Assembly: GCA_963776565.1 (NCBI GenBank)
Contig: CAVZNF010000011.1
Location: 163,657 to 227,656, forward strand
Length of the DNA: 64,000 bases
DNA from: GMQP-bins7 sp963776565
GTDB taxonomy: Bacteria; Actinomycetota; Thermoleophilia; Gaiellales; Gaiellaceae
Direction of reading: 5' to 3'
Part shown: positions 8,590 to 16,660 of the stretch, piece by piece
Numbering within the stretch: the first letter of the stretch is position 1
Layout of the letters: the number at the start of each line of letters is the position of its first letter
Made by a program: the position numbers and the translations under genes
Notes under the pieces: model-generated
Told to the model about the DNA's origin: nothing
Seen by the model: the letters and a program-made list of their open reading frames with translations, nothing else
Databases searched by the model: none

Positions 8590-8756
8590 CGGGCACACCG
8601 GTGTCCGCTCGCCGCGCCGCCGGGTCGACCACGCGGGCTGCTCGACCGACGTCAGGAACCGATCCGGCTCTGGCCCGAGTTGTATCCACCAACCCGATGC
8701 GGGCTCCACGCGCGATGGCGCCGCACCTTGAGCGGTCGGTCACGAACCGCGAATCA

Positions 8757-8770
8757 GTAGTTGCCCCGAT
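8757..8770. promoter_or_regulatory. Candidate regulon site (degenerate)
   Basis: GTAGTTGCCCCGAT resembles the hsp20 site GTAGTTTCCCCGCC and the right half of the site at 32545. It ends 56 bases before the GTG start at 8827, the same spacing as the best sites. Confidence 0.35.
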
Positions 8771-8826
8771 GGCCGCGTCGGACCCGCGCTGCATGCTTCA
8801 GCCTGCCTAGATGAAAGGAGAATTCC

Positions 8827-9531
8827 GTGGACAGAACCGCACATGCAGCCGAAGCGGGCGACCTCATCGTGATCGCGGGACACCACGTGGGTGAAGCGGA
8901 GCGAATCGGCGAGATTCTCGAAGTGCTGGGTGAGCTGCCGCACGAGAGCTACCGCGTCCGCTGGGACGACGACCACGAGAGCGTGTTCCGTCCCGGCAGC
9001 GACGCCACGATCAAGCACTCGCATGCGTCGACCTGCTTCGCGGAAGGCAACGTGATGACCGCTCATTCGCCGCCGAGGAGCCTCGTGCAACAGCTCGAAC
9101 AAGCGTCGATCGCCTACGAGCTCATCGACCATCCGCGCACCACGACCGCAGCCGCCGAAGCGCACGTTCTAGGCCTCGACTCGCGCGAGGTCGCGAAGAC
9201 GGTGGTGCTATCGACTCCGGACGGCTTTCTCCGGGCCGCCCTGCCGGCATCGGAGCGTCTCGACCTCGGCAAGGTACGCGCCTTGCTCGGAACGAAGGAC
9301 GTCCAACTGGCGACTGAGGTGGTTCTCGCCGGCGCGTATCCGGAGTTCGAGCTGGGCGCCGTGCCTCCGCTGACAGGCGGTGACGGCGATCGCGTGCTCA
9401 TGGACCGCCGGCTCTGCGAGAACGAATGGGTTGTTCTCGAGGCTGGTACGCATGAGCAGTCGCTGCGGCTCCGGGTGACCGATCTCGTGCAGTTGTCCGA
9501 CGCGCGAGTCGTCGACCTGTCTCAGGACTGA
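8827..9531 (+). CDS. DUF1918 domain fused to a YbaK/ProX-type aminoacyl-tRNA editing domain
   Basis: 234 residues. Residues about 10-65 are a DUF1918 domain (GDLIVIAGHHVGE, ESYRVRWDDDHESVFRPGSDA), a small beta-barrel of unknown function usually found alone. After a linker, residues about 85-230 are a YbaK-like domain (IAYELIDHPRTTTAAAEAHVLG, EVAKTVVLSTPDGFLRAALPA, GAVPPLTG), a family that hydrolyses mischarged aminoacyl-tRNAs. GTG 8827 has AAAGGAG eight bases before it. The fusion is unusual. The YbaK part keeps the family core but I cannot name its amino-acid specificity. A weak regulon site lies 56 bases upstream. Confidence 0.8.
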   Translation: MDRTAHAAEAGDLIVIAGHHVGEAERIGEILEVLGELPHESYRVRWDDDHESVFRPGSDATIKHSHASTCFAEGNVMTAHSPPRSLVQQLEQASIAYELIDHPRTTTAAAEAHVLGLDSREVAKTVVLSTPDGFLRAALPASERLDLGKVRALLGTKDVQLATEVVLAGAYPEFELGAVPPLTGGDGDRVLMDRRLCENEWVVLEAGTHEQSLRLRVTDLVQLSDARVVDLSQD

Positions 9532-9723
9532 CAGTCATGCCAGGCCCGCAAGATGGCGGGGATAGTTCACCCAGCCACGCGACCTCCGTCATCACCAGCC
9601 GGGCGTCGTGATCGGATGAGGGGTGCCCGTGAACCCCGGTAGCCGCTCACCAGCTCGGGACTCGCGCAAGCTGCTCAGGTTCGACAATGACTCGGACGAC
9701 CTGATGGGCGACGAAAGCGCTTT

Positions 9724-10509
9724 GTGAAGCGCCCAGACCTACAGGGTCTGCCGGAACTTCCGCGCGGACGGCGCGACTTCGCGGGCCAGCTCGCGATCTG
9801 GTTCGCGTTCGTTATTGGGTACCAGGTCGCGCGCGGCCTCGCGGACCGAGGCGCCGCGGAGGCGTTCCGAAATGGGCGACGCGTGCTCCGGCTCGAGGAT
9901 GCGCTTGGCACGCTCTTCGAACCCGACGTCCAGCGCTGGACAGTGGGGGCCGGTCATCTACTCATCGACGCCATGAGCTTGACGTACTGGGTCTCACAGT
10001 TCGTGGTCGTGCTCTTCGCCCTGCTCTGGATCTACCTACACCGCGTCGACTCGTACGTGCCCGTGCGCAACACGATCATCATTGCCAACACGATTGCGCT
10101 CGTCATCTACGTGGCTGTCCCGACTGCCCCGCCGCGCCTATTCCACGCGTGGGGGTTCTACGACACAGTGGCTGCCTCCAGCCTTGGCGCACCGCACGGG
10201 CTCGTGGCCCTCCTCGCGAACCCGTACGCCGCGATGCCGAGTCTGCACGCGGCCGATGCGGCCATCATCGGCCTTGCGCTCGCGCTGCTTGTCCGCCCCC
10301 TGTGGCTAAAGGCAGTCTGCGTACTTTGGCCGGCGTGGGTCGCTTTCTCGCTGGTCGCAACGGCGAATCATTATTGGCTGGACATCGTTGCAGGCCTGAG
10401 CGTCGCGGCGGTAGGCGCCGGGGTTTCTCTACTGCTCGCGCGACACCGCCAGCCAGACAGGCCAACGCGTCGAACCTCGGTCCGGATCGATTGTCGGCCC
10501 GCGCTGTGA
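9724..10509 (+). CDS. PAP2-superfamily membrane phosphatase
   Basis: 261 residues with about six membrane helices. The acid-phosphatase signature is clear: PTAPPRLFHAWGF, then MPSLHAADA (motif 2, catalytic-site histidine) and ATANHYWLDIVAG (motif 3, nucleophile histidine and aspartate). This is the PAP2_3 / inositolphosphotransferase-like form found in actinobacteria, which acts on lipid phosphates or transfers phospho-groups at the outer face of the membrane. Substrate unknown. GTG 9724 is the likely start. The C-terminal 25 residues are basic and disordered. Confidence 0.82.
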   Translation: MKRPDLQGLPELPRGRRDFAGQLAIWFAFVIGYQVARGLADRGAAEAFRNGRRVLRLEDALGTLFEPDVQRWTVGAGHLLIDAMSLTYWVSQFVVVLFALLWIYLHRVDSYVPVRNTIIIANTIALVIYVAVPTAPPRLFHAWGFYDTVAASSLGAPHGLVALLANPYAAMPSLHAADAAIIGLALALLVRPLWLKAVCVLWPAWVAFSLVATANHYWLDIVAGLSVAAVGAGVSLLLARHRQPDRPTRRTSVRIDCRPAL

Positions 10510-10586
10510 TTTGGCGGCACCGTTCGCCGCGAGCGATCAGCTGAGTTTGCAGAAGACTTGGGTCCGTGCCCGATTACACTCTTCCC

Positions 10587-10799
10587 ATGGCGATGGAGTA
10601 CGACGTGCAGCGCCTTCAGATGGGGGACGTTGTGTTGATCGACCTTCCCGAGCACGGCGAGGAGGTCGAGGCGAAGGTGATACGGGCGATCGACCGGACC
10701 GACACGACCGTGCGCGTGTCCCTGCGAGTGGAAAGCGGCGAGGAGTTCGTCAATGAGTGGCCCCTTGGCACGCGGGTAACGGTTGTGCGCGGTCCCTGA
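10587..10799 (+). CDS. Small protein of unknown function
   Basis: About 70 residues, acidic, starting at either of two adjacent ATG codons (10587 or 10593). The pattern MGDVVLIDLPEHGEEVEAKV, RVSLRVESGEEFVNEW and GTRVTVVRGP suggests a small beta-barrel with alternating strands, somewhat like DUF1918 or SH3-like folds. I do not recognise a named family. It stands alone between the PAP2 gene and the ABC transporter genes. Confidence 0.55.
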   Translation: MAMEYDVQRLQMGDVVLIDLPEHGEEVEAKVIRAIDRTDTTVRVSLRVESGEEFVNEWPLGTRVTVVRGP

Positions 10800-10996
10800 A
10801 CCACATAGAGATCGTGGTGAGGTCGGGCTCGCCGCCCGACGGGTAGAAGGCTCGTCGTGAGCGTGCCGGGCTCGCATTACGTAGAGAGACAAGAGGACGC
10901 CCCCTGAGCCACGAAACGCATCAGAGCTCAACGCGTCTCAGGAGCGCTCGAAGCGGGTCGTCCTCGTCAACACCATGAACGACGCCGTGCTGCATC

Positions 10997-11731
10997 TCAG
11001 TCGGTTCGACGACGGAGGGTCGCCGCTCCGAGCGAGATGGCCAGCAGGATGCAGGCGCAGACGACTGCGACGTCGAACGCGAATCGCGCGTCGAGCTGGT
11101 CGTCGGCCGTCCTCGCTAGCGCGTCGTACGCATACGTGAGTGGAAAGAAGGCCGAGACGACTCGCAGCCATGTGGCCATCTCCTCGCGTGCTACGAACAG
11201 CCCGCAGAGGAGGATCTGCGGGAAGACGACCGCCGGCATGAACTGAACCGCCTGGAACTCCGTCTGCGCGAAGGCGCTCACGAAGAGGCCGAGAGTGCTT
11301 CCGAGCACCGCATTCGCCACGGCGAGCCCGACGACGAGCCACTTCGGGCCGTCGACCTCGAGCCCGAGGAACCCGAAGGCCAGGACGGAGACGAGCGTCG
11401 CCTGCACGATCGCGAGCAACGCGAAGGCGATGCCGTAGCCCGCGAGCAGGTCGACCTTGTGCAGCGGCATCGTCATGAGCCGCTCGAGCGTTCCCGACGT
11501 CCGCTCGCGAAGCATCGTGATGGACGTCACCAGGAACATCGTGACGAAGGGGAAGAGACCGAGCAGCGGCGTGCCCACCTGCTGGAAGATCGGCGAGTCC
11601 CGGCCGAACAGCTGCTGCAGGATGAGCTCGAGCATGCACGGCACGACGAGGGCAAGCGCGAGCGTCCTCGGGTCGTGTCGGAGCTGCCCGAGCACCCGTC
11701 GCGCGACGGCGAGCGTCACCCGCACGCTCAT
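10997..11731 (-). CDS. ABC-2 type transporter permease
   Basis: 244 residues with six membrane helices and the ABC-2 pattern: an N-terminal LRHDPRTLALALVVPCMLELIL, then MLRERTSGTLERLMTMPL, the highly conserved cytoplasmic loop of the family, and a late FFPLTYAYDAL. Forms the membrane part of an exporter with the ATPase encoded just upstream, which it overlaps by ATGA. Substrate unknown; this family exports drugs, lipids or polysaccharide parts. Confidence 0.88.
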   Translation of the reverse strand: MSVRVTLAVARRVLGQLRHDPRTLALALVVPCMLELILQQLFGRDSPIFQQVGTPLLGLFPFVTMFLVTSITMLRERTSGTLERLMTMPLHKVDLLAGYGIAFALLAIVQATLVSVLAFGFLGLEVDGPKWLVVGLAVANAVLGSTLGLFVSAFAQTEFQAVQFMPAVVFPQILLCGLFVAREEMATWLRVVSAFFPLTYAYDALARTADDQLDARFAFDVAVVCACILLAISLGAATLRRRTD

Positions 11732-12442
11732 GTCCCGGCCTCCACGAGTCGGAGAAAGGCGGCGTCCAGGTCGTTCTCGCCCGTCTGCCTGCGCAGTTCG
11801 CTCGGCGTCGCCTGTGCCAGCAGCCGTCCTTCGCGCAGCAGGAGCAGCGCGTCGCAGCGGTCCGCCTCGTCCATGACATGGCTCGACACGAGCAGCGTCG
11901 CACCCTGCGCCGCGAGCCGGTGAAAGAGCTCCCAGAGGTCTCGGCGGAGGACCGGGTCGAGCCCGACCGTCGGCTCGTCGAGGACGACCAGCTCGGGCTG
12001 TCCGAGCAGCGCCGCAGCGAGCGAGACGCGCGCGCGCTCACCGCCCGAGAGACTCGCGACGAGCTGATCTCCGTGCCCGCGGAGAGATACCTCGTCCAGC
12101 ACGCGCTCGACGGTCGTCGTCGGTTGTCCGACGACTCGTGCGAAGAATGTGAGGTTCTCGCGCACGGTGAGATCCCCGTAGACGGACGGCGCCTGCGTCA
12201 TGTAGCCGAGACGCGTGCGCAGCTGCGGCGAGCCTGCGGCGATGGCCGAGCACCTGGACGCAGCCGCCGGCGACCTTCTGAACGCCCACGATCGCCCGCA
12301 TCAGCGTCGACTTGCCGCTCCCGCTCGGTCCGAGGAGCCCCGTCACGGAACCGGCGGCGACCTCGCAGCTCAGCCCCGGCAGCACGAGCACGTCTCCTCT
12401 GAGGACGCGGAGATCGTCGACGCGGATCGCCGGCTCGATCAT
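11728..12442 (-). CDS. ABC transporter ATP-binding protein (single frameshift)
   Basis: ATPase partner of the ABC-2 permease. Walker A is GPSGSGKST, the signature is LSGGERARVSLA, Walker B is LVVLDEPTVGLD, and the switch histidine is in LLVSSHVMDEA. The reading frame breaks near 12240: before it the frame ends CVQVLGH, after it the other frame continues GYMTQAPSVYGDLTV. Removing one base gives the expected Q-loop region. Either a sequencing error or a dead gene; all key motifs are intact on both sides, which favours error. ATG 12442. Confidence 0.83.
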
Positions 12443-12634
12443 CACGCAGTGGGTGGTGCGGGGGCAGAGTCGCCCGGCGACGGTGGCGTCACAAGCCTAT
12501 TCTCGTGCCTTCCCGCGTACCCGATGCACCTAGCGCCTCCTCTCCTCGGCTCTGTCAGCCAGCAAGTCGTCGACGTGGCCGCAACCGCCGCGCGGACCAG
12601 GACGACGATACGGCCCACACCGTCGCCCACTGAC

Positions 12635-13384
12635 CTACTGACGTTTCGCTCGTGCGAGCGCGCCTTCGACCCACTCATGGTCCATGCGTCCGAGACGCTT
12701 CTTGCGCAGGTTCTCTCGGACGATCCAGCGAACGTCTGGATCGCCGCTTCCAAGCAGACACTCAAAGAGCGGCTTCCCCTTCTCGGGAAGGGCGACCACG
12801 CCGACGCTCCAGGCATAGCCGAGCGTCTTTCGTAGGCTCCGGAACTCGTCGCTTCGGCGATCGCCGAGCTCGGAGAGCTCTGCGGTCACGGTGTCCAGGA
12901 GCGCCAGCACGTTCTGGGCGTGGTCCGGTTCCCTGAGCAGCCTGGGCTCGCAGAGGGCGGCTACTGCGGCACGCCGCTCGAGCGCCGTTCCATTCGCCCA
13001 GCGCCGCATCTCGTCGAGGAGCGCGGCGAAGTCGGCGTCGCCGAAGCGCTGTAGAGCGATCGCGACAGATTCGCGAATCCGCCAGCGAGGATCGGCGGCG
13101 AGCCGACGGAGATCCGAGAGCACCGCGGCGTCGCCGGCGGCGAGTAGCCGCCCGAGACCCACGACGCCGCACACGGGGAGGAACTCCTCGGCGCTTCCGA
13201 AGGGCGCCTCGAGCGGGCTGAGGGCGGCCCAGCGCCGCAGGCTCGACTCGTCGGCCTCCTCGGCGACGGCAGCAGCAAGCTCCAGGTTCCCTCGCGGCCC
13301 GGGTAGTCCGGAATGCTCGAGCAGGTAGGGCTCCCACTCGTCGAGCTCGCGCAGCGCCTGCCGGTACTCCTCGGCTTTGCCCAT
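12635..13384 (-). CDS. HEAT-repeat protein
   Basis: 249 residues, nearly all alpha-helical with repeated pairs of helices such as LLAAGDAAVLSDLRRLAADPRWRIRESVAIALQRFG and PDVRWIVRENLRKKRL. The phrase DPRWRIRE or DPDVRWIVRE is the typical HEAT/armadillo consensus. The family scaffolds protein or DNA contacts; relatives include DNA alkylation repair proteins, but no specific active residue can be assigned. ATG 13384. No operon partner: the gap to the ABC genes is about 190 bases. Confidence 0.65.
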   Translation of the reverse strand: MGKAEEYRQALRELDEWEPYLLEHSGLPGPRGNLELAAAVAEEADESSLRRWAALSPLEAPFGSAEEFLPVCGVVGLGRLLAAGDAAVLSDLRRLAADPRWRIRESVAIALQRFGDADFAALLDEMRRWANGTALERRAAVAALCEPRLLREPDHAQNVLALLDTVTAELSELGDRRSDEFRSLRKTLGYAWSVGVVALPEKGKPLFECLLGSGDPDVRWIVRENLRKKRLGRMDHEWVEGALARAKRQ

Positions 13385-13449
13385 TCCCCTCCCGAAGCTA
13401 CAGCGTCCTGCAGCCCGCCACTCGTCGCATGAGCCGCGTGCAGACGTGA

Positions 13450-13463
13450 GTAGTTTCCCCGCC
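13450..13463. promoter_or_regulatory. Candidate regulon site before hsp20 (degenerate)
   Basis: GTAGTTTCCCCGCC, a weak relative of the window-wide palindrome; its reverse reads GGCGGGGAAACTAC. It lies 72 bases before the hsp20 ATG. Confidence 0.3.
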
Positions 13464-13535
13464 TCTCATGCGCGACGGCCCCGATGCACCTAGGGGTCTG
13501 GCCCGTCAGGCTGAGGTCTAGGAAGGAGGTGACCC

Positions 13536-13958
13536 ATGACCATTGTGCGATGGAGTCCCTTCCCGGAGATCGAGGCATTCGATCGCCGCATGCGCAGGAT
13601 GCTCGACGAGGTCGGGATCGCTCCCGCCGCGATTCCCGCGGCGGATGTGTACGAGACCGACAAGGAGTTCACGTTCGAGCTCGAGGCACCGGGCTTCGAG
13701 GAGAACGAACTCTCGGTCGAGGTGAGCGATCACACGCTCGTCGTGAAGGGCGAGCAGCTGGAGACAAAGGACGAGAAGGACAAGCAGTACCGTCTCCACG
13801 AGCGCCTCGAGAAGACGTTCGAGCGCCGCTTCGCGCTTCCACTTGATGTGGACACGACGAGCATCGGCGCAGAGTTCACCAAAGGCGTGCTGACCGTTAG
13901 CGCGCCGAGGGTGGAGGTCCCGAAGCCTCGCAAGGTCGCGATCGCGGCCAAGAGGTAG
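13536..13958 (+). CDS. Hsp20 / alpha-crystallin family small heat-shock protein
   Basis: A 140-residue ATP-independent holdase chaperone of the cytoplasm. The N-terminal arm WSPFPEIEAFDRRMRRML is typical of bacterial Hsp20. The alpha-crystallin domain runs from about VYETDKEFTFELEAPGF to GVLTVSAP, with ENELSVEVSDHTLVVKGE and the C-terminal VEVPKPRKVAI, which provides the IxI/V-like anchor. GGAAGGAGGTGACCC before the ATG is an almost perfect ribosome site. A strong hairpin follows. In mycobacteria an Hsp20 (HspX) is a hallmark of the DosR dormancy regulon, which fits the neighbourhood, although the regulation here is inferred. Confidence 0.92.
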   Translation: MTIVRWSPFPEIEAFDRRMRRMLDEVGIAPAAIPAADVYETDKEFTFELEAPGFEENELSVEVSDHTLVVKGEQLETKDEKDKQYRLHERLEKTFERRFALPLDVDTTSIGAEFTKGVLTVSAPRVEVPKPRKVAIAAKR

Positions 13959-13972
13959 CCAGGAGTGGGATA

Positions 13973-14002
13973 GCCGAGGCCGCTCCAAGGAGCGGCCTCG
14001 GC
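13973..14002 (+). terminator. Hairpin after hsp20
   Basis: Perfect 14-base stem (GCCGAGGCCGCTCC and its complement) with an AA centre, 14 bases after the hsp20 stop. There is no T run after it, which is common for high-GC terminators. Confidence 0.7.
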
Positions 14003-14234
14003 ACGGTTGGACCAGGTCACTCGACCAAGCGCCGCGTGAGGCATCGGGGGAACTCCGTACGATCGAGAACCGCCGATCAGTGCTCTCCCCGATGGCGCAC
14101 GCGGTACCGAGCGGGACCCTCGTGTCGATGGCAGAGAGCGCCGGACGCTTGAGAGAGTCTGAAGAGAAACGCGAATTCCGAAGCTCAGACGCCACCGGGG
14201 TTTCTGAAACGTCGAGGACACAGGAGGTACGACG

Positions 14235-14894
14235 ATGAGGGTCAGAGAACTCATGGTTGAGAGCGTGATCGCGGTCGGGCCGGAGGCGCCGCTGAAGGAC
14301 GTGGCCGCGATTCTCGCGGAGCACCGCATCTCCGGGCTACCGGTGATCAGCGAGCAGCGAGCGGTGGTCGGAGTCGTCTCGGAGGCGGACATCCTCGTCA
14401 AGGAGCGAGGCCCGGAGGCTCGTCACGGAGGACTGATCGGTTGGCTCTTGGCGGGCGGCGTTCCGGATGACGAGAAGCTCGCTGCGCGCAAGTCCGGAGA
14501 AGCGATGACTTCCCCGGCGATCACGATCGGACCCGAGCGGAACGTTTCCGCGGCCGCCCGTCTGATGACGGAGAACGGAATCAAGCGGCTCCCGGTGGTC
14601 GACAAAGACGGCAAGCTGGCGGGGATCATCACTCGGTCCGACTTGGTCAGGGCGTTTGCGCGCCCGGACGGGGAGATCGAGCGCGAGATCCGAGAAGACG
14701 TCGTCCGGCAGACCCTCTGGCTCGACGGAGAGGGACTGGACGTCCGCGTCGAGCGCGGAGAGGTGACGCTCTCCGGCGAGCTCGAGCGGCGCTCAGACGC
14801 GGAGTTGCTGCCGCGCTTCACCGCGCGTGTTCCGGGGGTGGTCACGGTGGACTCAAGCCTTACGTGGCGATTGGACGATCGGAAGCCTCGGTAG
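14235..14894 (+). CDS. CBS-pair and BON domain protein
   Basis: 219 residues. Two CBS motifs (VRELMVESVIAVGPEAPLKD with VVGVVSEADILV, and AMTSPAITIGPERNVSAAARLM with LAGIITRSDLVRAF) are separated by a linker. A BON domain follows at about residues 150-212 (EIREDVVRQTLW, LDVRVERGEVTLSGELERRSD). BON domains bind membranes or phospholipids, so this may be an energy sensor that meets the membrane. ATG 14235 is preceded by ACAGGAGGTACGACG. The ATP-grasp frame begins inside its 3' end. Confidence 0.88.
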   Translation: MRVRELMVESVIAVGPEAPLKDVAAILAEHRISGLPVISEQRAVVGVVSEADILVKERGPEARHGGLIGWLLAGGVPDDEKLAARKSGEAMTSPAITIGPERNVSAAARLMTENGIKRLPVVDKDGKLAGIITRSDLVRAFARPDGEIEREIREDVVRQTLWLDGEGLDVRVERGEVTLSGELERRSDAELLPRFTARVPGVVTVDSSLTWRLDDRKPR

Positions 14895-15867
14895 GGACGG
14901 GCGACCCGCGCATGCCCGTCGCTCCCTGCGGATAAGGACGACCGAAAGCTCAGGAACGACGACGGAGCCGCGCGCTTCTCGTCCGACCCGGATTCTTCTC
15001 GTCGGCTCGCCCGCAAACGAGACGAACCTGCGGTTGCTATCGACCTGGCCCTTGCTCGGCATCGACGTCGAGCTCGTGTCGGCAAGGGCTGCGCGCGCGG
15101 GTCTGCGGCCTGGCGACTGCGTCATCGGCCGGATCGACGTGCGGCCGACACTCGACGGCGTCGAGCCCGGCCTCTTCGAGCTGTTGCTGCTTGAGCGATC
15201 GGGTGCCAGTGTCCTCAACGGAGCCCGTGCGCTGCTCAACTGCCATGACAAGTGGAGGACTGCGCAGCAGCTCGAGCGTGCGAACCTGCCGCATCCGGCG
15301 ACGACCGTGTTGGTACCGGGAGCACAGGCCATTGTCGACGTCCCGATCGTTGTGAAGCCCCGATTCGGGAGCTGGGGCACTGACGTCGAGCGTTGCCGGA
15401 CGATGTGCGAGCTCGAGCTAGCGCTCGTGCGCGCATCGGCGAAGCCGTGGTTCAAACGCCACGGCGCCCTGCTCCAGGAGCTCATCCCCTCCTCGGGGGC
15501 AGACCTCAGGATCATCGTCGCCCGAGGAGAGGTCGTGGGTGCGATCGAGCGGGTGGCGCAGGGAGTTGAGTGGCGAACAAACACCTCACTCGGGGCCGAG
15601 CGCCGGCCTGTCGAGCCGTCACGAGAGGCGTGCGCATTGGCCGCCGCAGCGGCGACAGCATTGGGCGCCGACCTGGTCGGGGTCGATCTGCTCCCGCTCC
15701 CCGACGGTGGGTTCAGCGTCATCGAAGCCAACGGGGCCGTCGACTTCAGGTCTGAATACGGGCTACACGAGCGCGACGCATTGAGCGAGGTCGCCCGCGC
15801 GCTCGGTCTGCTTGACGAAGGCGAAATCGGGATGGACGCAGGCCGCTGCTCGAGCCTCCCTCCCTAG
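14827..15867 (+). CDS. RimK-like ATP-grasp ligase (start uncertain)
   Basis: ATP-grasp family enzyme of the RimK/LysX/MptN type, which forms amide bonds between a carboxylate and an amine. Recognisable blocks: RILLVGSPANETNL, LLNCHDKWRTAQQLERANLPHPAT, VVKPRFGSWGTDVERC (ATP lysine), LLQELIPSSGADLRIIVARGEVVGAIER, and GVDLLPLPDGGFSVIEANGAVDF (metal ligands D/E/N). About 290-300 residues belong to the enzyme. There is no in-frame ATG, GTG or TTG between 14895 and the conserved RILLVG at about 14990. The only upstream start is GTG 14827, inside the previous gene; a CTG near 14930 or an indel are alternatives. Substrate unknown. Confidence 0.75.
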   Translation: MFRGWSRWTQALRGDWTIGSLGRDGRPAHARRSLRIRTTESSGTTTEPRASRPTRILLVGSPANETNLRLLSTWPLLGIDVELVSARAARAGLRPGDCVIGRIDVRPTLDGVEPGLFELLLLERSGASVLNGARALLNCHDKWRTAQQLERANLPHPATTVLVPGAQAIVDVPIVVKPRFGSWGTDVERCRTMCELELALVRASAKPWFKRHGALLQELIPSSGADLRIIVARGEVVGAIERVAQGVEWRTNTSLGAERRPVEPSREACALAAAAATALGADLVGVDLLPLPDGGFSVIEANGAVDFRSEYGLHERDALSEVARALGLLDEGEIGMDAGRCSSLPP

Positions 15868-16022
15868 CCCACCAACCACGACGGACCAGCCGATCTCGAA
15901 CGTACGCCGACGATCGCAAGCGACGCCTGCATTTCCGTGACGTAGACCAGCGATGAACAGACCACTGCTCGGCCCCGGCTGGCGGCTGCGAAATCGTCGA
16001 CCTCTGGCACGCCCCTTCTATC

Positions 16023-16268
16023 TCAGGTCAACGGCCGCTTGAGAAGCACGACTGGCCAGGCGATCAGGTCGCCCTGCTTGAGGGACAGCAGACCCACGGC
16101 TTCCCAGCCCTGCGCGCCGAGCTCGTTGAGGCTCTCGGGCGAGTAGGGATCGCCAGCCTTCAGCCCGTCGGCTTCCTGAAGTGACACCACGAGGTACTCC
16201 CAGCTCTCCGCTCCTGTCGGCAGCTCCGGCCGGGTGTGTGCGTTGAAGATGGGCGAGAGTGTTGTCAT
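16023..16268 (-). CDS. DUF4177-like small protein
   Basis: 81 residues. The pattern WEYLVVSL, LNELGAQGWEAVGLL and a closing VVLLKRP is that of DUF4177 and related small proteins of unknown function. ATG 16268 has GAAAGGAGGT upstream. An earlier ATG three codons before is less well placed. It is isolated, with no operon partner. Confidence 0.72.
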   Translation of the reverse strand: MTTLSPIFNAHTRPELPTGAESWEYLVVSLQEADGLKAGDPYSPESLNELGAQGWEAVGLLSLKQGDLIAWPVVLLKRPLT

Positions 16269-16660
16269 CTCACACACCTCCTTTCCGCTCCCACCTTCGC
16301 AGCCCGTGCGTCCACACGCATCCGTGCAAACCCCGATAGGGCGACGTGGTTAGGTCGAGGCGGAAGACCCAGCGGCTCGGCGCTTGCGCACGATTGCTTT
16401 CCGCGCTTCCTCGGCGAAGAAGACGACGGGCGTCACACGATGAGAGGTAGCCACCGCCAGATCAGGATCGGCGCCTGAAGTCTTCGACGGACGCTGGCCT
16501 GTGCGTCTATTCGGTGCCGGTCGCGGCCGCCTTGACGTGGACGTCCTTTCGGGACCGACGCCCACGAGCACCGTCCCGGTGCGTCTCGAACACATCGCCG
16601 ACAAGCAACACTTCGGGGCCGTTGCGGCCGGTCGCTCCACAGTTGAGGATCGCAGAACGG
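16269..16660. other. Intergenic region
   Basis: About 390 bases without a convincing gene. It contains a CCCCGATAGGG word near 16333, about 60 bases before the DUF4177 start, and a 33-codon minus-strand frame ending near 16350 (VATSHRVTPVVFFAEEAR) that has no ribosome site. Nothing else recognised. Confidence 0.4.

Larger units (their letters stand above)
8497..8826. other. Divergent intergenic region with two candidate regulatory sites
   Basis: 330 bases between the CBS gene and the DUF1918-YbaK gene, with no coding frame I can support. It carries a degenerate regulon site at 8574-8589, another at 8757-8770, and a separate imperfect palindrome GGCACACCGGTGTCC near 8592-8606. Several CCCGATG words also occur (near 8695 and 8766). 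Confidence 0.5.

Noticed and set aside
8592..8606. Palindrome GGCACACCGGTGTCC as a separate operator
   Set aside because: Only one copy found and arms mismatched; noted under the intergenic region, not listed as a site.
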